DNA from: Defluviitaleaceae bacterium
Lineage (GTDB): Bacteria; Bacillota; Clostridia; Lachnospirales; WRAX01
Reading direction: 5' to 3'
NCBI GenBank assembly: GCA_009785595.1
Contig: WQVZ01000012.1
Coordinates: forward strand, 1 to 35,708
DNA: 35,708 bases
The translations under genes and the position numbers were made by a program. This document shows positions 1-8,500 of this stretch, piece after piece (position 1 is the first letter of the stretch; every line of letters begins with the position of its first letter). The notes below the pieces were generated by a model. It was not told the DNA's origin and did not search any database. It was given only the letters and a program-made list of their open reading frames with translations.

Positions 1-2
1 AT

Positions 3-299
3 CAACTGGAAAATATCGTGTATTTAGAGTTGCTCCGCCGAGGAAATAAAGTGAGTATCGGAAAACTTGCAGAAAAAGAAGTGGATTTTGTTACAAGTAA
101 CGCCGACGGAGTGTGTTATTATCAAGTTGCGGCGTCTGTACTAGATAAAAACACTCTTGAACGGGAACTTGCTCCACTCCAAAAAATACCCGACCATCAT
201 CCTAAATTTTTATTAACCCTTGATGATATTATGCCAAATGCCAATCATGATGGCATCCGACAGATCAATGTATTGGATTGGTTGCTTGATAAGAAGTAG
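3..299 (+). CDS. C-terminal part of an AAA-type ATPase with DUF4143-like C-terminus (5' truncated by window edge)
   Basis: Frame 3 reads QLENIVYLELLRRGNKVSIGKLAEKEVDFV...YYQVAAS, typical of the C-terminus of DUF4143 ATPases; ORF is open to the window start. Confidence 0.75.
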   Translation, partial: QLENIVYLELLRRGNKVSIGKLAEKEVDFVTSNADGVCYYQVAASVLDKNTLERELAPLQKIPDHHPKFLLTLDDIMPNANHDGIRQINVLDWLLDKK

Positions 300-657
300 C
301 AATGTTGGTTATTGAGCGAGTGTCAGCTTTCGAGACCGTGCCTATCGCTGAAAAAGTATTGCTTTCATGCCTTGTGGCGAGGAGGAGGCATTTCGCCACC
401 TCCTTTTCGTCGGATGCGAAATGCAAATGATGTAAAGTTTTGTCTGATGGACTTGTATCTGAGACCACCAAGTCTGGGTTGCTTTGCCTCATGCTTTCAA
501 GCACTGATTCAAAGATTGCTACCTTCTGATAAATGGTAAAGTTTAGGCCATCCAAATATTGTATTACGGCATCACAATGGAATCTCGCTACATTTTTTTG
601 AATCTGCCTGCGGATTTTTTCGTCTTTTGGATAGTAGATTATTGCTTCTTTGTACAT
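265..657 (-). CDS. hypothetical protein
   Basis: ORF MYKEAIIYYPKDEKIRRQIQKNV...; start chosen at the ATG at 657 preceded by aaggag; lies directly downstream of the XRE-type gene. Confidence 0.5.
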   Translation of the reverse strand: MYKEAIIYYPKDEKIRRQIQKNVARFHCDAVIQYLDGLNFTIYQKVAIFESVLESMRQSNPDLVVSDTSPSDKTLHHLHFASDEKEVAKCLLLATRHESNTFSAIGTVSKADTRSITNIATSYQATNPIH

Positions 658-744
658 TTGACGTTCTTCTCCTTGTGTTTGGGATTTTAGGTGGCACCCC
701 ATTTGAGGGCGTAGGGCGTGACTGAGTGCTTCACGCAATCGCAA

Positions 745-1248
745 TTATCTCAAAAAAATCCGCTCCCAAAACTTCTTTGTCATGCGGGCTTTCCCCTGCT
801 CCCATTTCTTGATTTGCTCCTTTGTTATACCAAAGTGTGCCGCAAATTCTGCTTGAGTCATTTTCATTTTGTCACGCAACTCCTTTATCTGGCAAGCTTG
901 TCCATCGCAAAGAAAGGTGTTGTAGTCATCAATTAGGTCGGCAACTTTCACTTTGAGAAATTCTGCGATTCTCTGCAGCGTATCAGACGGATAGTAGTCC
1001 CGCCCATCTTCTTCATATGTACTGTAGGTCGTTCGCTCTATCCCAACATAGTCCGCTACCTCACGTTGAAGCAACCCGTTTCTATGCCGATAATATCGTA
1101 GCTTATCCGCTATAGTGATAAAATTTGCCGGGTCATCACTCCCAATACTCACTCTTTCAGCTTCAGCTAAAAAGTGCAGTCGCAAGAACGGAAAGCTGTG
1201 AATATACAATGGCGCATACCTTACACCACTGTTTGAATGGCACACCAT
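745..1248 (-). CDS. XRE-family transcriptional regulator with two HTH-like segments
   Basis: LRYYRHRNGLLQREVADYVGIERTTYSTYE...PSDTLQRIAEFLKV and a second segment LRDKMKMTQAEFAAHFGITKEQIKKWEQGKARM; true start may be internal. Confidence 0.75.
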   Translation of the reverse strand: MVCHSNSGVRYAPLYIHSFPFLRLHFLAEAERVSIGSDDPANFITIADKLRYYRHRNGLLQREVADYVGIERTTYSTYEEDGRDYYPSDTLQRIAEFLKVKVADLIDDYNTFLCDGQACQIKELRDKMKMTQAEFAAHFGITKEQIKKWEQGKARMTKKFWERIFLR

Positions 1249-1294
1249 TACATATAGTTGGCTGTTGATGTTGCAAAAAATGTGCCATTTCCCC

Positions 1295-1699
1295 TCAAAA
1301 GAGGCCTTTTTCCAACTTCTTGCTCAAAATTTTCAAAAAGAGCCGTGGGGATAGTATAGCATTCTCAATACAACGGGAGGCGTAGGTAGCCAAGCGTACG
1401 CCCTTTTTGGGATCAAAGCTGGCGATGCCCTTGATGAGGCCGATGGTGCCGATGGAGATTAGGTCTTCGACATCGGGGTGGTGAAACTTTTTCACGATGT
1501 GGGCTACAAGGCGCAGGTTTCGCTCTATTAGGATGTTTTTGGCCTGCTTTTTTTCACCGGTGTTGCCGTTTTCGTACAGGTGGATGTAATGCCGTTCTTC
1601 TTCGGCGTTAAGCGGCTTTGGGAAAGAGTTGCCCGCGCTGTAGGATTGATTTTCACGCTTTTTGACGACGCTTTCTGCCTTTTGTTGGGAATTTTCCAT
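1295..1699 (-). pseudogene. sigK: 5' half of sporulation sigma factor sigK, interrupted after ...YASRCIEN (possible skin-type interruption rather than a dead gene)
   Basis: [83 protein letters not shown] is SigK-like; homology stops there and the frame ends about 20 codons later; start ATG at 1699 with a GGGGG-type RBS. Confidence 0.8.
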
Positions 1700-2226
1700 A
1701 TAAGCACCCCCACATAACGCGCGGTATTTTTTATGCGGCATTATGTACATATATGCGGGCGGTGCTTGTTTGTGTCGCAAAAGCCTGTTTGACATCTCGC
1801 TTTCGACGGATTTTCGAGCGTTTTCACTGGACGAGGAGGCCAACCTTGACGGCTTGGTATTTGGCCAAACCGCTGCGCCCGAAGGGTATTTCTGCTTTTG
1901 TATGGACGTTCAGCTTAATTCCAACACAAAATGCGGAGCGGCTGGGTTGATTGCGTTTCCGCACGGATCTCTTTTCAAGTTGAACGACTACAGGGCAAAG
2001 GCGCGGAACACAGCGGAAGGCAAACTAAAAAGATGTTGGGATGGAGATATAAGCAGGCTATAAGGGCGAAAGATAGTGCTTTGCGGCATTATCCTATTTA
2101 TGATATGCCGACGGACTTTCCTTTCGTGCCTGGCAAAATAAATTTTTTCGGTCCCGTTTCCAAAGTAGCTGAAATATGATATAATTATGTCGGTGGTGCA
2201 AAATGCAACAACCGGAGGAAATAAGC

Positions 2227-2784
2227 ATGGGAAAGCCCTATATTATCGGCATAGCCGGGTGCGCTCAATCAGGTAAATCCACATTCGCCCGAAAATTGGA
2301 GCAAGCACTTGATGGAGCCAATATCAAGATATTCCACATCGACGATTACCACAAACCCAAAGACGCACAACCACGCACGACATCTTCGATTACAGGTATT
2401 GAATATATCGACTTTAATCAACCGCTTTCGTTTGATTTGCGCCGATTGCGCGCCGATTTACAAGCCGTCAATACGGATACCGTTGACGTAATCATTGTTG
2501 AAGGAACTCTAATTTTGTATGATGAGGTCATAATCTCGCTGCTGGACTTGAAGCTGTATGTCGATGCCAGGGCCGAAGAGCGAGCGGAGCGGTATGTTGG
2601 GTTGTATTCACAATTCTACGGTTATGATTTTATCAAGAATTCGTATGCGGAGCTGGTTACGTATAGGATTGATGAATATGTAGAGCCAACGAAATGGCGG
2701 GCTGATGTTATTATTAACGGTTCAAACCCAACCGATAAATCCGTAGATATGATTGTTGCTATGTATCGGAACTGCATAAAGTGA
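2227..2784 (+). CDS. uridine kinase/phosphoribulokinase-like P-loop kinase
   Basis: Walker A GIAGCAQSGKST, IDDYHKP, VIIVEGTLIL; start ATG at 2227 preceded by ggagga. Confidence 0.75.
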   Translation: MGKPYIIGIAGCAQSGKSTFARKLEQALDGANIKIFHIDDYHKPKDAQPRTTSSITGIEYIDFNQPLSFDLRRLRADLQAVNTDTVDVIIVEGTLILYDEVIISLLDLKLYVDARAEERAERYVGLYSQFYGYDFIKNSYAELVTYRIDEYVEPTKWRADVIINGSNPTDKSVDMIVAMYRNCIK

Positions 2785-2804
2785 AATAATAATAATGGTG
2801 ACTT

Positions 2805-3377
2805 ATGCGCGAGATTGATTTTAACAATATTCATTTGGTGCAACCCTGTATGAAGTATATGGACAGCTATCGCGAGGCGATTGTGGAGTATTTGCAGCAG
2901 CGGGTGGAGGATTTTGCATATCCCAAGGTGGCAGGCAAGCGGGCGGCGATGGCTTATTTGCAGCGTTTAGATAATATGCGCCGCGGCATTGGTGTGCCCA
3001 TCGGCTTTGTGCCCTACAGTGCTTTTTGGCTGGTGGATGGGCGGCAGTACCTGGGCAGTGGGGATGTGCGCCATTATCTTAATGACAAATTGCGCCGGCT
3101 GGGCGGCAATATTGGCTATTCTGTGCGGCCATCTGCTTGGCGCAGGGGTTTGGGCACCTTGCAGCTGGCATTGCTTTTGGATGAGGCTGCCGGCTTGCGT
3201 ATATCCAAGCCTGTTGTTACATGTTTTGATGTAAATGCCGCCAGCGCCCGGGTTATAGAAAAAAATGGCGGGGTATTGGTAAGCAAGGTTAACAACCGCA
3301 TTGACGGCCAGGACAAGCTTACGCGGGTATATCAAATTGACTTGACGCCCTTGGGTGGTCGTGGTATGATAGGCTGA
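2805..3377 (+). CDS. GNAT family N-acetyltransferase
   Basis: IGFVPYSAFWLVDGRQYLGSGDVRHYLND...GNIGYSVRPSAWRRGLGTLQLALLLDEA...TCFDVNAASARVIEKNGG. Confidence 0.85.
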   Translation: MREIDFNNIHLVQPCMKYMDSYREAIVEYLQQRVEDFAYPKVAGKRAAMAYLQRLDNMRRGIGVPIGFVPYSAFWLVDGRQYLGSGDVRHYLNDKLRRLGGNIGYSVRPSAWRRGLGTLQLALLLDEAAGLRISKPVVTCFDVNAASARVIEKNGGVLVSKVNNRIDGQDKLTRVYQIDLTPLGGRGMIG

Positions 3378-3416
3378 TGAAATAAACCACATATTTTAAT
3401 GAACGGAGGAAAAAAT

Positions 3417-3734
3417 ATGGCAAAAATTGTTAGTGAAATGGAATTTGAAAATGAGGTAATTAAAAGCGAAGTGCCTGTGGTGGTGGACTTTTTTGCGACA
3501 TGGTGCGGCCCTTGCAAGATGATTTCTCCTATATTAGACCAGCTTTCGGATGAATTTGCAAACCAGGCCAAAATCGTGAAGGTGGACGTAGACCAAGCCA
3601 AAGAAATGGCCATAAATTATAATGTTAAAAGCGTGCCGACCCTTATTGTCTTTAAAAATGGCGAGGTTGTGGACAAAATTGTGGGCGCGTTGCCAAAGAG
3701 TGAAATTAAAAGCAAAATTACGCCTTGGGTTTAA
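3417..3734 (+). CDS. trxA: thioredoxin
   Basis: FFATWCGPCKMISPILDQ with WCGPC active site; ggaggaaaaaat before the ATG. Confidence 0.95.
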   Translation: MAKIVSEMEFENEVIKSEVPVVVDFFATWCGPCKMISPILDQLSDEFANQAKIVKVDVDQAKEMAINYNVKSVPTLIVFKNGEVVDKIVGALPKSEIKSKITPWV

Positions 3735-3756
3735 TTTATCATCCTAGGGCTCGCAG

Positions 3757-3799
3757 ACAAACCCCGTGGACGACCGCAAGGGTCGCCCACGGGGTTTGT
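3757..3799. terminator. bidirectional intrinsic terminator between trxA and the ABC-F gene
   Basis: acaaaccccgtgg-a-cgacc / gcaag loop / ggtcg-c-ccacggggtttgt, one internal mismatch. Confidence 0.8.
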
Positions 3800-5379
3800 T
3801 ACGCTTGTAGGCCGTCTTCAAAATCATAAGCATCAACCGCGCCGCTTTCCATCGCCCAAACACTTTGCGCAAACCTGCCAAGAAAATATCTGTCATGGGA
3901 CACAAAAAGCACCGCACCTTCAAACTTAGCAATGGCCTCTTCTATCCATTCCCGGGATTCTATATCCAGATGGTTTGTGGGTTCGTCCAAAATAAGCAAA
4001 TTGGTGTTGTTTTGCATTAAAAGGCACAGCTTTAGGCGGCTTTTTTCACCACCGGAAAGGGTTCCGGCCTTTTTCATAACATCTTTGGCCTTAAAATGAA
4101 AACCCGCCAATATGCTGCGTGCTTTTTCCTCGGTTGCCCCGGTTTTTTCCCTTAAAATCTCCAGTATGGTCGCCTCCGGATTCTCAAAGGTAATGATTTG
4201 CGGCATATAGGCAATTTTTGCGGCCGTGCTTGTTTTTATCAGGCCGTTGTCGCAGGTTTCTTCATTAAGAATCATCTTTAACAGTGTTGTCTTGCCGCAG
4301 CCATTGGCACCGATAAGGGCTATGCGGTCATTTTTGCGTATTTTAAGACTGACATTGTCTAGCAAAACATTATCCCCAAACCTTTTGCTAACAGCATCAA
4401 GAACAACAAGCTCCTTGGCTGCGTATATGCCATCGCCAAACTCTTTGGTTATCTTTCTTATCTTCGTCGGCCTATCGACCTTATCCATGCGCTCTATGCG
4501 TTTTTCGATGGCAAATGCCCTTTTGTGCAAGGCTGCGTTGTCCGCCATGCGGCCCCACAAATGCAGTCTTTTTGCAGCCGCCTCCATTTGGCCTATTTTT
4601 CGCTGTTGTTGCTTATATTGTTCCGCCTGGGTTTGAAGCCTGCGTTCCCGCTCTTTAACATAAAACGAGTAATTTCCCGAATAAAAATTTGCCACGCCGC
4701 CGTCTATTTCTATTATCCTGGCAACAACATTGTCGAGAAAAACCCTGTCGTGAGATATAACAACAACCGTACCCAAAAAACCGCGCAAAAATTGCTCAAG
4801 CCAGCCCAACGATGATAAATCCAGATGGTTTGTAGGTTCGTCCAGCAGCAAAATATTACAGTCCGACAGCAATATCCGTGCCAAATTTACCCGGGTTTTC
4901 TCGCCGCCGCTTAAAAGCCCAAAAGCACTTTTGCGCAACCCTTCGTCAATATTCATACCATTACATATTTTTTCCAGCCTGGTTTCGGTTTCATATCCAC
5001 CCAGCCGCTCATATTCTTCCATCAGCCGCCCATACCGCGCCAAAACTGCGGGATCCCCTTCTCCCTCTATGCGCTTCATGGCATTGTAAATTTCCGATGC
5101 TTCCTTAAAAGAAGACCGCAGAATATCCTCTGTGGTGTCATCCTCGTTAAAAACCGGTATTTGGGAAAGCATCCCTATCTTTTTGCCCGTCGCCTTGGCT
5201 ATGCTGCCGCTGTCATAATATTCTTCGCCTGCCATTATTTTAAACAGAGTGGTCTTGCCCGACCCATTTCTGCCAAGCAGGCCAACGCGCTCGCCACTGT
5301 GTATTTCAAAAGAAATGCCCCGCAAAACATGGTTTGCACCATAATGTTTATTAAGCTCGTACACTGATATATCTGCCAT
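3799..5379 (-). CDS. ABC-F family ATP-binding protein (two ABC domains)
   Basis: Two Walker A (GRNGSGKTT, GANGCGKTT), two LSGGE signatures, DEPTNHLD twice, no TM segments; start ATG 5379 preceded by ggaggaatt. Confidence 0.93.
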   Translation of the reverse strand: MADISVYELNKHYGANHVLRGISFEIHSGERVGLLGRNGSGKTTLFKIMAGEEYYDSGSIAKATGKKIGMLSQIPVFNEDDTTEDILRSSFKEASEIYNAMKRIEGEGDPAVLARYGRLMEEYERLGGYETETRLEKICNGMNIDEGLRKSAFGLLSGGEKTRVNLARILLSDCNILLLDEPTNHLDLSSLGWLEQFLRGFLGTVVVISHDRVFLDNVVARIIEIDGGVANFYSGNYSFYVKERERRLQTQAEQYKQQQRKIGQMEAAAKRLHLWGRMADNAALHKRAFAIEKRIERMDKVDRPTKIRKITKEFGDGIYAAKELVVLDAVSKRFGDNVLLDNVSLKIRKNDRIALIGANGCGKTTLLKMILNEETCDNGLIKTSTAAKIAYMPQIITFENPEATILEILREKTGATEEKARSILAGFHFKAKDVMKKAGTLSGGEKSRLKLCLLMQNNTNLLILDEPTNHLDIESREWIEEAIAKFEGAVLFVSHDRYFLGRFAQSVWAMESGAVDAYDFEDGLQA

Positions 5380-5402
5380 TTTAATTCCTCCAATGTTTGG
5401 TT

Positions 5403-5458
5403 TAAGCGCAACAAAAAACGCCGATGAATAAACATCATCCGGCGTCACAATGCGCTTA
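5403..5458 (-). promoter_or_regulatory. attenuator-like terminator hairpin between leader ORF and ABC-F gene
   Basis: On minus strand: TAAGCGCA..ACGCCG..CGGCGTTTTTT..TGCGCTTA; inner ACGCCG/CGGCGT followed by T6, outer perfect 8-bp arms. Confidence 0.65.
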
Positions 5459-5476
5459 GTAGAAATGATGATTTAG

Positions 5477-5620
5477 TCAACTCTTAAAAACAACTATTTG
5501 TATTTGATTTTGGACAGACCCATACACGGAAGAAGAAAAGCGCGCAGAAATTTTGCTGATATAATACAGCAAAATTTTAAAATTGTCCGCCAAATACATG
5601 TCGTTGGTTGACTTGTTCAT
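5477..5620 (-). CDS. 47-aa leader peptide upstream of the ABC-F gene
   Basis: MNKSTNDMYLADNFKILLYYISKISARFSSSVYGSVQNQIQIVVFKS*, preceded by aaggaggtgaa; not in the supplied ORF track. Confidence 0.65.
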   Translation of the reverse strand: MNKSTNDMYLADNFKILLYYISKISARFSSSVYGSVQNQIQIVVFKS

Positions 5621-5663
5621 CATTTCACCTCCTTAGGAAAGCAGACTTCACTTTGTGACGTCT

Positions 5664-5698
5664 CATTGTATCACATAGCACTTAAAAACGCAAGGGGC
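5664..5698 (-). promoter_or_regulatory. sigma-A type promoter for leader/ABC-F transcript
   Basis: Minus strand TTGCGT-N17-TACAAT upstream of the leader ORF. Confidence 0.6.
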
Positions 5699-5706
5699 AA
5701 TTGTTC

Positions 5707-5735
5707 TTGACATTTATCCCCAAAACACCTATAAT
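5707..5735 (+). promoter_or_regulatory. consensus sigma-A promoter for the Dlt-like cluster
   Basis: TTGACA (5707-5712) - 17 nt - TATAAT (5730-5735). Confidence 0.85.
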
Positions 5736-5778
5736 AATGATCAGGGGTGTGGACACACCCTATATTTGTGATGCGGAG

Positions 5779-7383
5779 ATGATATGCACCGTGCTTTTTA
5801 CTTCGTCGGTTTTCCTGTTGTTTTTGGCCACTTTGCTGGCGGTTTATAGCCTAGCCCCGCAAAAACACCGTTGGTTTGTGCTGCTGGTGGGCTCCATGGC
5901 TTTTTACGCCTATGCAGGGCCTATTTTCCTTATTTATATATGCACCACCATTATCGTTACGTATTTTTGCACCATGCGCATACGCCGCCTGTGGTTGTTG
6001 CGGGATGAATTTGCGGCGGCAACGGATGATAAAGAACAACGCAAGCAAAACAAGGCAAAAACTAAGGCCCTTACAAGGCGATGGCTTGTTGCTGCCCTGT
6101 TAATAAATTTAGGCATACTGGCCATGGTGAAATATACAGACTTTGCCATTGGCAATGTTAATGCCTTTATGGCACTGTTTGGGGCAGACAGGTCTTTTGG
6201 TTTTATGCGCTTTGCCCTGCCCATGGGTATTTCCTTTTACACCTTCCAAACCGTGGCATATCTTGTGGATGTGTACCGCGAGCGGACAAAGCCAGAGCGC
6301 AACCCGCTTAAATTTGCGCTGTTTGTTTCCTTTTTCCCACAAATTATCCAGGGCCCCATCAGCCGCTTTAGCGAGCTTTCCCAAACCCTGTACAGTGGCA
6401 CTCCCGTCACCGGCACAAACCTGTCCCGCGGCGGCCAGCGGGTGCTGTGGGGGTTTTTCAAAAAGCTGGTGGTGGCAGACCGTCTTTTTCCGGCCTTGCT
6501 GGTGCTTACAGGCACACCGGAGGAATTTACGGGGGCTTTTTATCTGCTAAGCATTGCCCTGTATGCCATCATACTCTTTTGCGACTTTACAGGCGGCATA
6601 GACATCACCATAGGCATTGCGGAGATGTTTGGCATACGCCTGCCGGAAAACTTTAACCGTCCGTTTTATTCCCGCTCTATACAAGAATACTGGCAACGCT
6701 GGCATATGACCATGTATGCATGGTTTAGGGATTATGTATTTTACCCCATGTCTGTCGGCAAAAATATGCTTAAATTTTCAAAGTTTACCCGCCGTGTTTT
6801 TGGTGATGGCTTGGGCAAGCGTCTGCCGGTACATGTGTCTCTTATATGGGTTTGGTTTTTGACGGGGCTTTGGCATGGTGCCACATGGAATTTTATTGCG
6901 TGGGGCTTGGCGAATGGCTTTGTCATTATGTTTTCTTTGGAGGCAGCACCCTTGTACGCTCGCTTTCACGGCCGTTTTCCAAAGGCAGCAGAATCCTATA
7001 TTTTCCGCGCCGGCCAAATTTTCCGCACTTTTTGGTTAATGAACATGATACGCTCTTTTGATATATACGACGGCGTGGGCAACACCTTCCGCATGATGGG
7101 TTCTATTGTAACGGACTTTGGCCTGGCCGATTTTTTAACCCGGGGCGTATCAGAGCTTACCCTGCCTGTGGCAGACTATGTCAGCGCTGCCATCGGGCTT
7201 TTGGCGATATTCTGGGTCAGCTACATGGGCCGCGGCGATGTTGATTTTCGTGACAGGTTGCGCACCAATTTCTCTTGGCCCGCCCGTTATGCGGTGTTTG
7301 GCTTGATACTTATTGCGGTGCTTATTTTTGGGGCATACGGCCATGGCTATGATGCCCGCCAGTTTATATACAATCAGTTTTAG
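5779..7383 (+). CDS. MBOAT family O-acyltransferase (DltB/AlgI-like)
   Basis: Multi-TM; FPQIIQGPISRFSEL, EYWQRWHMTMYAWFRDYVFYP, FLTGLWHGATWNFIAWG; listed ORF start 5701 overlaps the promoter so the true start is probably ATG 5779. Confidence 0.9.
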   Translation: MICTVLFTSSVFLLFLATLLAVYSLAPQKHRWFVLLVGSMAFYAYAGPIFLIYICTTIIVTYFCTMRIRRLWLLRDEFAAATDDKEQRKQNKAKTKALTRRWLVAALLINLGILAMVKYTDFAIGNVNAFMALFGADRSFGFMRFALPMGISFYTFQTVAYLVDVYRERTKPERNPLKFALFVSFFPQIIQGPISRFSELSQTLYSGTPVTGTNLSRGGQRVLWGFFKKLVVADRLFPALLVLTGTPEEFTGAFYLLSIALYAIILFCDFTGGIDITIGIAEMFGIRLPENFNRPFYSRSIQEYWQRWHMTMYAWFRDYVFYPMSVGKNMLKFSKFTRRVFGDGLGKRLPVHVSLIWVWFLTGLWHGATWNFIAWGLANGFVIMFSLEAAPLYARFHGRFPKAAESYIFRAGQIFRTFWLMNMIRSFDIYDGVGNTFRMMGSIVTDFGLADFLTRGVSELTLPVADYVSAAIGLLAIFWVSYMGRGDVDFRDRLRTNFSWPARYAVFGLILIAVLIFGAYGHGYDARQFIYNQF

Positions 7384-7392
7384 GAGGCTGCA

Positions 7393-8454
7393 ATGCGCAC
7401 TAAAATCTTTAAATACACCATTACCATACTTGTCTTTGCGCTGGTATTTCTTGCGGCGCAACGGCTTCTTGTGCCAAAATACGCCTACAGCATACTGGAG
7501 GGCGGCCTTATCCGCGAATGGTATACCACGTCAATGGATCAGGACGTAATATTTATAGGCGATTGCGAGGTTTACGCCAATTTCTCTCCTGTTAAGCTAT
7601 GGGAAGAATTCGGCATAACATCCGCCATACGTGGCAGCCCCCAGCAACTTATTTGGCAGTCATATTATCTGCTGGAAGAAACCCTGCGCCACCACACGCC
7701 GTCCGTTGTGGTGTTTAATGTGCTGGCCATGCAATATAACGAACCCCAAAACGAGGCCTACAACCGCCTTACCCTGGATGGTATGCGCATGTCGCCCTCT
7801 TGGTTTCGCTCTGTAATGGCATCACGGACAGAAGACGAGGATTTGCTGTCATACTTTCTGCCGTTTTTTAGGTACAAAGACCGCTGGCGTGATATTTCTG
7901 CCGAGGATTTTCGCTATTTCTTCCGCAACCCCCGTGTGTCCATCAACGGCTTTATGGTACGCAGTGATGTTGTACCCGCGGGCTGGATACCAGACCCCCT
8001 ACCCTTGGCAAATCCGCAATTTGGCGACAAGGCATATTACTACCTTAACCGAATGGTTCAGCTGTGTGCCGCCCACGATATACCCCTGGTGCTGATAAAG
8101 GCACCGTCGTTGTTTCCCTATTGGCACAGCCAGTGGAACGACCAGATTGTGGCCTTTGCCGAGAAAAATGACTTGCTTTACATTAACTTTTTAGAGTATA
8201 CTGATGATATTGGCTTGGATTTCTCCCTGCATACCTTTAACGCAGGCCTGCACCTAAATGTCTTTGGTGCGGAAAAACTGACTCAATTTTTCGGTGAAAT
8301 TTTGCAGGCAGAGTTTGACCTACCCGACCGGAGAAGCGAAACGGCCACAGCGGCTCGCTGGGCTGAAAAAAGTGCCTTGTATCATCGTATTATCGCAAGG
8401 CAGCTGGCAGAGATTGAGGAAACAGGACGTATACAGAGTTTTTTAATAGAGTAG
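7393..8454 (+). CDS. membrane-anchored SGNH-like (DltD/DHHW-like) protein paired with MBOAT
   Basis: N-terminal TM, block-I-like DVIFIGDCEVYANFSP, C-terminal LHLNVFGAEKLTQFF. Confidence 0.65.
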   Translation: MRTKIFKYTITILVFALVFLAAQRLLVPKYAYSILEGGLIREWYTTSMDQDVIFIGDCEVYANFSPVKLWEEFGITSAIRGSPQQLIWQSYYLLEETLRHHTPSVVVFNVLAMQYNEPQNEAYNRLTLDGMRMSPSWFRSVMASRTEDEDLLSYFLPFFRYKDRWRDISAEDFRYFFRNPRVSINGFMVRSDVVPAGWIPDPLPLANPQFGDKAYYYLNRMVQLCAAHDIPLVLIKAPSLFPYWHSQWNDQIVAFAEKNDLLYINFLEYTDDIGLDFSLHTFNAGLHLNVFGAEKLTQFFGEILQAEFDLPDRRSETATAARWAEKSALYHRIIARQLAEIEETGRIQSFLIE

Positions 8455-8476
8455 GGACGGCCGCCCCCGGCCGCCC
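8451..8476. repeat. short GTAGGGxCGGCCG...CGGCCGCCC palindrome
   Basis: gtagggacggccgcccccggccgccc; its TAG is the stop codon of the SGNH-like gene. Confidence 0.7.
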
Positions 8477-8500
8477 AACACAATGAGGTGAAAATCAATT

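Noticed and set aside
1743-2179. Plus-strand ORFs of 106, 65 and 82 aa upstream of the kinase gene
   Set aside because: No recognisable protein family, overlapping frames, no convincing RBS; antisense to or upstream of sigK.
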